Assembly (NCBI RefSeq): GCF_900142735.1
Contig: NZ_FRBY01000001.1
Span: 496,001 to 560,000, forward strand
Length of the DNA stretch: 64,000 nt
Origin: Flavobacterium saccharophilum
GTDB taxonomy: Bacteria > Bacteroidota > Bacteroidia > Flavobacteriales > Flavobacteriaceae
Direction: 5' to 3'
Below the pieces are notes generated by a model that searched no databases, had not been told where the DNA came from, and was given only the letters and a program-made list of their open reading frames with translations. The position numbers and the translations under genes are program-made. Positions 59,681 through 64,000 of the stretch are shown here, in pieces. Position 1 is the first letter of the stretch. Each line of letters opens with the position of its first letter.

Positions 59681-60733
59681 TTGGCAGAATTGTCCAATAA
59701 AATTAAGCATATAGCCGTCATGAGACTATCCGCAATGGGAGATGTCGCCATGACGGTTCCTGTTTTACGCGCCTTTGTAAAACAGTATCCAGAAGTTAAA
59801 CTAACAGTAATTTCCCGTCCTTTTTTTAAACCTTTTTTTGACGGAATTCCGAATCTTGATTTTTTTGCTTTTGATGAAAAAGAAAGACATAAAGGTTTTC
59901 CAGGGCTTTTAAGATTATATAGAGATGTCAAAAAATTCAAAATTGATGCTTTTGCAGATCTTCATAATGTTTTAAGATCTAAGGTTGTGAGTTTGCTTTT
60001 CGCTTTAAGCGGAAAAAAAAGAGCAACTGTTGATAAAGGAAGAGAGGGGAAAAAAGAATTGACACGTTCTGAAAATAAGATTTTTAAACAATTGCCAACG
60101 ATGTTCGAAAGACATGTTAAAGTGTTTGAAGAACTAGGTTTTCCTTTAAACTTATCTCAACCTGAATTTCCTGAAAAGGCAAAATTGGACACAGCTGTTT
60201 TGGAAATCATTGGCAATGAAAGTCAAAAATTAATCGGAATTGCGCCTTTTGCGCAATATGATTCGAAAGTGTATCCGATAGATTTAATGACCGAAGTTAT
60301 TTCAACTTTGGCACAAAATCCAAACCATAAAATATTGCTTTTTGGGGGAGGAAAGAAAGAAATGGAAGTATTAGATTCACTTTCAAAACCATTTGAAAAT
60401 GTAATTAATATGGCTGGAAAAATTAAATTTCAGCAGGAATTACAACTCATAAGCAATCTTGATGTCATGCTCTCTATGGATTCAGGAAACGCACATATCG
60501 CAGCAATGCTGGGCATAAAAGTTATTACCCTTTGGGGAGCAACACATCCATACGCAGGATTTTTACCATTCAATCAAAGTTTAGAAAATACTTTGACTTC
60601 AGACAGAAATCAATATCCAAAGTTACCAACGTCTGTTTACGGAAATAAGATTGTAGAAGGGTATGAGGACGCGATTAGAAGTATTTCTCCAGAGAAAATA
60701 ATTGCTAAAATAGAAGCTCAGCTTTTAAATTAA
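59681..60733 (+). CDS. Glycosyltransferase family 9 (heptosyltransferase-like)
   Basis: This 350-residue GT-B enzyme is of the ADP-heptose:LPS heptosyltransferase type. It has IKHIAVMRLSAMGDVAMTVPVLRAF at the N-terminus, DAFADLHNVLRSKVVSLLF, LIGIAPFAQYDSKVYPIDLM, and the C-terminal MLSMDSGNAHIAAMLGIKVITLWGATHPYAGF. Members transfer sugars in lipopolysaccharide core assembly. The start is the TTG at 59681 (or 59690): the first in-frame ATG at 59720 would cut into the first beta strand, and the TTG follows the DUF4254 stop directly. Confidence 0.9.
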   Translation: MAELSNKIKHIAVMRLSAMGDVAMTVPVLRAFVKQYPEVKLTVISRPFFKPFFDGIPNLDFFAFDEKERHKGFPGLLRLYRDVKKFKIDAFADLHNVLRSKVVSLLFALSGKKRATVDKGREGKKELTRSENKIFKQLPTMFERHVKVFEELGFPLNLSQPEFPEKAKLDTAVLEIIGNESQKLIGIAPFAQYDSKVYPIDLMTEVISTLAQNPNHKILLFGGGKKEMEVLDSLSKPFENVINMAGKIKFQQELQLISNLDVMLSMDSGNAHIAAMLGIKVITLWGATHPYAGFLPFNQSLENTLTSDRNQYPKLPTSVYGNKIVEGYEDAIRSISPEKIIAKIEAQLLN

Positions 60734-60754
60734 AGTTTAGATAAGTTCTTCTAT

Positions 60755-60800
60755 AAAAAAATCCAAATTCCAACTTTACAATTGGGATTTGGATTTTTTT
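60755..60800. terminator. Bidirectional terminator
   Basis: AAAAAATCCAAATTCCAA (60755-60772) pairs with TTGGGATTTGGATTTTTT (60782-60799) apart from one G-T pair. A and T runs flank it, between the convergent GT9 and PaaE-like genes. Confidence 0.85.
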
Positions 60801-60818
60801 TATTGGAATTTTCAGATT

Positions 60819-61871
60819 CTAAACATCATCATAATCTACATAAATAGATTCTGATGTTGGGTGTGCCTGACAGGTTAAAATTAATCCTGAAGCAATTTCT
60901 TTATCTGTTAAAATAGAATTTTTTGTCATTTCTGCAGTTCCAGAAGTTACACGAGCCAAACAGCTGCTGCAAATTCCGCCCTGGCAAGAATAAGGAGCGT
61001 CAATTCCTTGTTTTAAAGCTGCATCCAGTATAGTTTGTTTTTGAGACATTTCGAAAGAAACTTCGTCATCATCAACTAAAACGGTAATTTTTGTATGTCC
61101 TTCGAGCGAAGTTTTGATTTCATGTTCCTGAGATGAAGAAGTAAAAAGTTCAAACTTAATAGCCGAATCTTTTACGTTTTTCTCTTTCAAAATACCAGAA
61201 ACGGTGTTGATCATTTCTTCTGGCCCGCATAGGAAGAACTTGTCGAATTGAAGTTCTTTATGTTTATTATTCAACACAAAATTTACTGCCGATTTTTCGA
61301 TTCTTCCAAACAATGCATTTTCGGCTTTAGCCTGACTATACACATAATGTACAAAGAAGCGTCCAACATATTTAAGTTGTAAATCGTGTAATTCCTGGTG
61401 AAAGATAGTTTCTTCGGGCGTTCTATTTCCGTAAACCAATACAAATGAACTTTTTGGCTCGCTTTTTAAAACCGATTTTATAATAGAAAGAACTGGAGTA
61501 ATTCCGCTTCCTGCTACAAAAGCAGCATAATTTTTTTGTCTTTCAGCATCCGGTTCAAAGGTAAATTTTCCCTCAGGATGACCTACTTCAAGGACATCTC
61601 CGGCTTTCAATTTTGTATTAGCAAATTGAGAAAATAAACCGTTTTTAACCGCTTTTACAGCAATTCTCAATTCACCGCTTTCTGGCGCGGAGCAAATAGA
61701 ATAAGCACGTCTAATCTCTTGATTGTCAAGTGTTAATTTTAAATTTATATATTGTCCCGCAATAAATTTATAGTCTGGTTTTAGTTCCTCAGGAACATTA
61801 AAAAGTACAGAAACAGCATCGTTAGTTTCACGTTTTACCTCTTTAATTATCAGTTTTAAGAATGAAGGCAT
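60819..61871 (-). CDS. Ferredoxin-NADP reductase-like flavoprotein with 2Fe-2S domain (PaaE-like)
   Basis: This 350-residue electron-transfer protein has an FAD-binding barrel with the R-x-Y-S motif (EIRRAYSICSAPESGE). It has an NAD(P)-binding domain (AAFVAGSGITPVLSIIKSVLK and FFLCGPEEMINTV). The C-terminal plant-type ferredoxin domain carries PYSCQGGICSSCLARV and a later cysteine near LILTC, which bind the 2Fe-2S cluster. It resembles PaaE, the reductase of phenylacetyl-CoA epoxidase, but no other paa genes are here, so the partner is uncertain. It is monocistronic in view. Confidence 0.88.
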   Translation of the reverse strand: MPSFLKLIIKEVKRETNDAVSVLFNVPEELKPDYKFIAGQYINLKLTLDNQEIRRAYSICSAPESGELRIAVKAVKNGLFSQFANTKLKAGDVLEVGHPEGKFTFEPDAERQKNYAAFVAGSGITPVLSIIKSVLKSEPKSSFVLVYGNRTPEETIFHQELHDLQLKYVGRFFVHYVYSQAKAENALFGRIEKSAVNFVLNNKHKELQFDKFFLCGPEEMINTVSGILKEKNVKDSAIKFELFTSSSQEHEIKTSLEGHTKITVLVDDDEVSFEMSQKQTILDAALKQGIDAPYSCQGGICSSCLARVTSGTAEMTKNSILTDKEIASGLILTCQAHPTSESIYVDYDDV

Positions 61872-61999
61872 GATTGTATATTTTATGCAAAAGTAGCAAA
61901 CGGCGGTTAATTCACAGACACTAAACGATTATTTTTAACTTTTTTTGTAACGTTTTCTTACATTTGATCTCTTACTACAAAACTCAAAACCAATTAACC

Positions 62000-63460
62000 A
62001 TGATTAAAAAGTTTATTTACCTCGAATGGAAAGCCTTTACAAGATCGGCTTCATTTGGAGCAAACCTGGCAATGAAAATTTTACTAGGTTTTTTAATGAT
62101 TTATTTTTCGCTAATTTTTATTGGAGCAGGAGTTGGAGCATTTTATATATTAAAAAAAATGAACCTTGAGCCTTTAGTAACCATCAATAAATTTTTGCTC
62201 TATTATTTTCTGTTTGATTTGGTGATTCGTTTACTGATGCAGTCAATCCCGGTATTAAACATCAAACCGTTATTGGTTTTACCTTTCAAAAAACCAACGA
62301 TCGTTCACTTTTCGCTAGGAAAAACAGCATTGTCTTTTTTTAACTGGGTTCACGCACTCTTCTTTGTACCTTTTTCGATCGTGCTGGTATTAGAAGGTTA
62401 TGATGTTATTGGAATCGTAATGTGGCTTGTGGCTATTTTCTCTTTAATATATATCAACAATTTTTTGAATATTATTCTAAGTAATATTGACAAACTGTTT
62501 GTTGTTTTTATTGGCCTTGCAATTGGTTTAGGAGGGGCACAATATTATAAATTATTTGACATTACCATTTTTACAACACCTTTTTTTCAGGGATTGTATG
62601 CGCAAAAGGGATTATTTTTAATTCCAATTTTGGTGTTGATAGGATTGTATCAATTTACGTTTAAGTATTTTAAGAATAATTTGTTTTTGGACGCTGGACT
62701 TTCTAAAAAAGAAGATGTTGCAAAAACTGAAAATTTGGTTTGGTTAAATCAATTTGGAACACTGGGAACGTTTCTTAAAAATGACATCAAATTAATCCGA
62801 AGAAATAAAAGATCTAAAACGACTATTGTTATGAGTGTGGTCTTTTTGTTTTATGGATTGATCTTTTTTGGAAACACACATCAGCCAGAGGCAATGCATA
62901 TTTTTGCGGGAATATTTGTATCAGGTGGGTTTTTATTTGTTTTCGGACAATTTGTACCAAGTTGGGATAGTTCGTACTACCAATTAATGATGACACAAAA
63001 TATTCCGTATCGTGGTTACATTACTTCAAAATGGTGGCTGATCGTTATCGCGACTTTTATATCAACAATAATCGCTTCATTTTATCTTTTGTATGGTTGG
63101 GAAGTGTACTTAACAATAGTTGTTGGTGCAATTTATAATATTGGAGTTAATTCTCATTTAGTTCTTTTGGGTGGTGCATTTACTAAAACACCAATTGATT
63201 TGAGCAATGCCGGTGGGGCTTTTGGAGATAAAAAAGCATTTAATGCCAGCGCGATGCTGCTTTCATTACCAAAGATATTTTTGCCATTATTATTGTATTG
63301 GCTTGGACTTCATTTTGCTGATAAAACTGTTGCATTGGCTTTAGTTGCCGGAGCTGGAGTTTTAGGATTTATCTTTAAGGAAAAAGTTTTTTCGCTTATT
63401 GAAAAAAGATATAAACTAGAGAAATACAGCACGATAAGTGCTTACAAACAAAAGAATTAA
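62000..63460 (+). CDS. DUF5687 membrane protein, probable ABC permease-like partner
   Basis: This 486-residue protein has about twelve membrane segments. It begins MIKKFIYLEWKAFTRSASFGANLAMKILLGF and has the ISNxLN-type middle and SNAGGAFGDKKAFNASAMLLSLPKIFLPLLLY segment of the DUF5687 family. A longer frame opens at 61964, but family members begin at MIKKF and the start at 62000 follows a TACATTTG box (61959-61966). The ABC ATPase gene begins 115 bases later on the same strand, so the pair probably forms an ABC transporter. The substrate is unknown. Confidence 0.85.
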   Translation: MIKKFIYLEWKAFTRSASFGANLAMKILLGFLMIYFSLIFIGAGVGAFYILKKMNLEPLVTINKFLLYYFLFDLVIRLLMQSIPVLNIKPLLVLPFKKPTIVHFSLGKTALSFFNWVHALFFVPFSIVLVLEGYDVIGIVMWLVAIFSLIYINNFLNIILSNIDKLFVVFIGLAIGLGGAQYYKLFDITIFTTPFFQGLYAQKGLFLIPILVLIGLYQFTFKYFKNNLFLDAGLSKKEDVAKTENLVWLNQFGTLGTFLKNDIKLIRRNKRSKTTIVMSVVFLFYGLIFFGNTHQPEAMHIFAGIFVSGGFLFVFGQFVPSWDSSYYQLMMTQNIPYRGYITSKWWLIVIATFISTIIASFYLLYGWEVYLTIVVGAIYNIGVNSHLVLLGGAFTKTPIDLSNAGGAFGDKKAFNASAMLLSLPKIFLPLLLYWLGLHFADKTVALALVAGAGVLGFIFKEKVFSLIEKRYKLEKYSTISAYKQKN

Positions 63461-63575
63461 TTAGAAAATGTGTCAATTTGATAATGAGATAATTTTCATC
63501 ACATTAAAATCGAACATCTAAAAACAAAGAATGGATTTTTAATCTAAAATCAACAATCTAAAATCTAAAATCACC

Positions 63576-64000
63576 ATGATACAAGTAAATCAACTTTCAA
63601 AAAAATATAACGGAACAACAGTTTTAAATATTAATAATCTTGAAATTCCAAAAGGACAGAGTTTTGGATTAGTAGGGAACAACGGTGCAGGAAAAACAAC
63701 TTTTTTTAGTTTATTACTAGATTTGATTCAGCCTTCAACAGGTCATATTACGAGCAATAATATTCAGGTAAATGAAAATGAAAATTGGAAATCTTTTACA
63801 GGTTCATTTTTAGATGAAAGTTTCTTAATTGGATATCTAACCCCAGAAGAATACTTTTATTTTATTGGCGATTTACGTCATCAAAACAAAGCTGATATTG
63901 ATGCATTGTTAGCAGAACACGAAGAGTTTTTTAACGGAGAGATTCTAAATAACAAAAAATATCTTAGAGATTTATCAAAAGGAAACCAAAAGAAAGTTGG
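63576..64000 (+). CDS. ABC transporter ATP-binding protein (3' end outside window)
   Basis: About 141 N-terminal residues are visible. The start MIQVNQLSKKYNGTTVLNIN leads into the Walker A GLVGNNGAGKTTFFSLLL. A Q-loop region follows, and near the window edge the signature RDLSKGNQKKVG. The Walker B motif lies outside the window. The protein is typical of ABC-2-type ATPases that pair with a separate permease. The upstream DUF5687 gene is the obvious candidate partner. The 60 bases before the start carry AATCTAAAAT-type short repeats. Confidence 0.92.
   Translation, partial: MIQVNQLSKKYNGTTVLNINNLEIPKGQSFGLVGNNGAGKTTFFSLLLDLIQPSTGHITSNNIQVNENENWKSFTGSFLDESFLIGYLTPEEYFYFIGDLRHQNKADIDALLAEHEEFFNGEILNNKKYLRDLSKGNQKKV

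Noticed and set aside
60819..61871. Phenylacetate degradation locus
   Set aside because: Only a PaaE-like reductase and a distant CapK/PaaK-like enzyme are present; none of paaABCD is found, so the pathway is not supported.

Overview
The window is chromosomal DNA of a Flavobacterium-like member of the Bacteroidota. The sequence is strongly AT-rich. Several genes carry the Bacteroidota promoter pattern (TTG about 17-20 bases before TAnnTTTG), Shine-Dalgarno sequences are not evident, and many genes belong to Flavobacteriia families (DUF4175, DUF4254, DUF5687, DUF6341, DUF6427, DUF6909, head-GIN, HU-SPOR, GlnRS with a C-terminal extension). No rRNA operon, complete prophage, insertion sequence or CRISPR array was seen. 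The partial genes are a secreted beta-helix-like protein at the left edge and an ABC-transporter ATPase at the right edge.

Layout. 1-1.4 kb: two secreted proteins. 1.8-6.4 kb: holB, a DoxX-like membrane protein, an acyl-CoA thioesterase, recA and a PlsC acyltransferase. 6.4-7.1 kb: a GxxExxY nuclease-like gene enclosed by about 84-bp inverted repeats. 7.2-15.8 kb: trpS, an unknown protein, dprA, an HU-SPOR membrane protein, tandem secreted paralogs, a Pif1/RecD-like helicase and an OmpH-like lipoprotein. 16-23 kb: a methyltransferase, mnmG, a cluster of parS-like sites, ybeY and DUF4175. 23-31.4 kb: gltX, a paraslipin, a small envelope/stress trio, glnS, a toxin-antitoxin pair and folB. 31.5-32 kb: tRNA-Cys followed by tandem copies of its 3' end. 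32-40.2 kb: LysE-type exporter, head-GIN protein, rnr, rpiB, tex and tatA. 40.4-44.8 kb: a membrane anchor protein, a GH3 family enzyme, a RAYT transposase and DUF6909. 44.8-55.6 kb: a surface-polysaccharide cluster (Wzz-, Wzx- and Wzy-like proteins, three glycosyltransferases, UDP-xylose synthase, CapK-like ligase) interrupted by an ORF6N gene and a palindrome array. 55.7-64 kb: purD, two small membrane genes, upp, DUF4254, glycosyltransferase family 9, a PaaE-like reductase, DUF5687 and the ABC ATPase.

How the genes work together. Most of the window is housekeeping: replication and recombination (holB, recA, dprA, helicase), tRNA charging and modification (trpS, gltX, glnS, mnmG), RNA turnover (rnr, ybeY), nucleotide and folate metabolism (purD, upp, rpiB, folB) and protein export (tatA, OmpH-like). 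Seven parS-like 16-mers between the mnmG 3' flank and ybeY suggest that this is an origin-proximal centromere region. The polysaccharide block holds export, polymerisation and sugar-nucleotide genes expected for a capsule or O-antigen.

Most unusual. Three unrelated one-gene accessory loci each come with their own palindromic DNA. The ORF6N gene carries a perfect 29-bp palindrome in its reading frame and four related palindromes downstream, with compensatory base changes between copies. The RAYT gene carries a perfect 30-bp palindrome in its reading frame and a related one just downstream. The GxxExxY gene lies between long inverted repeats.
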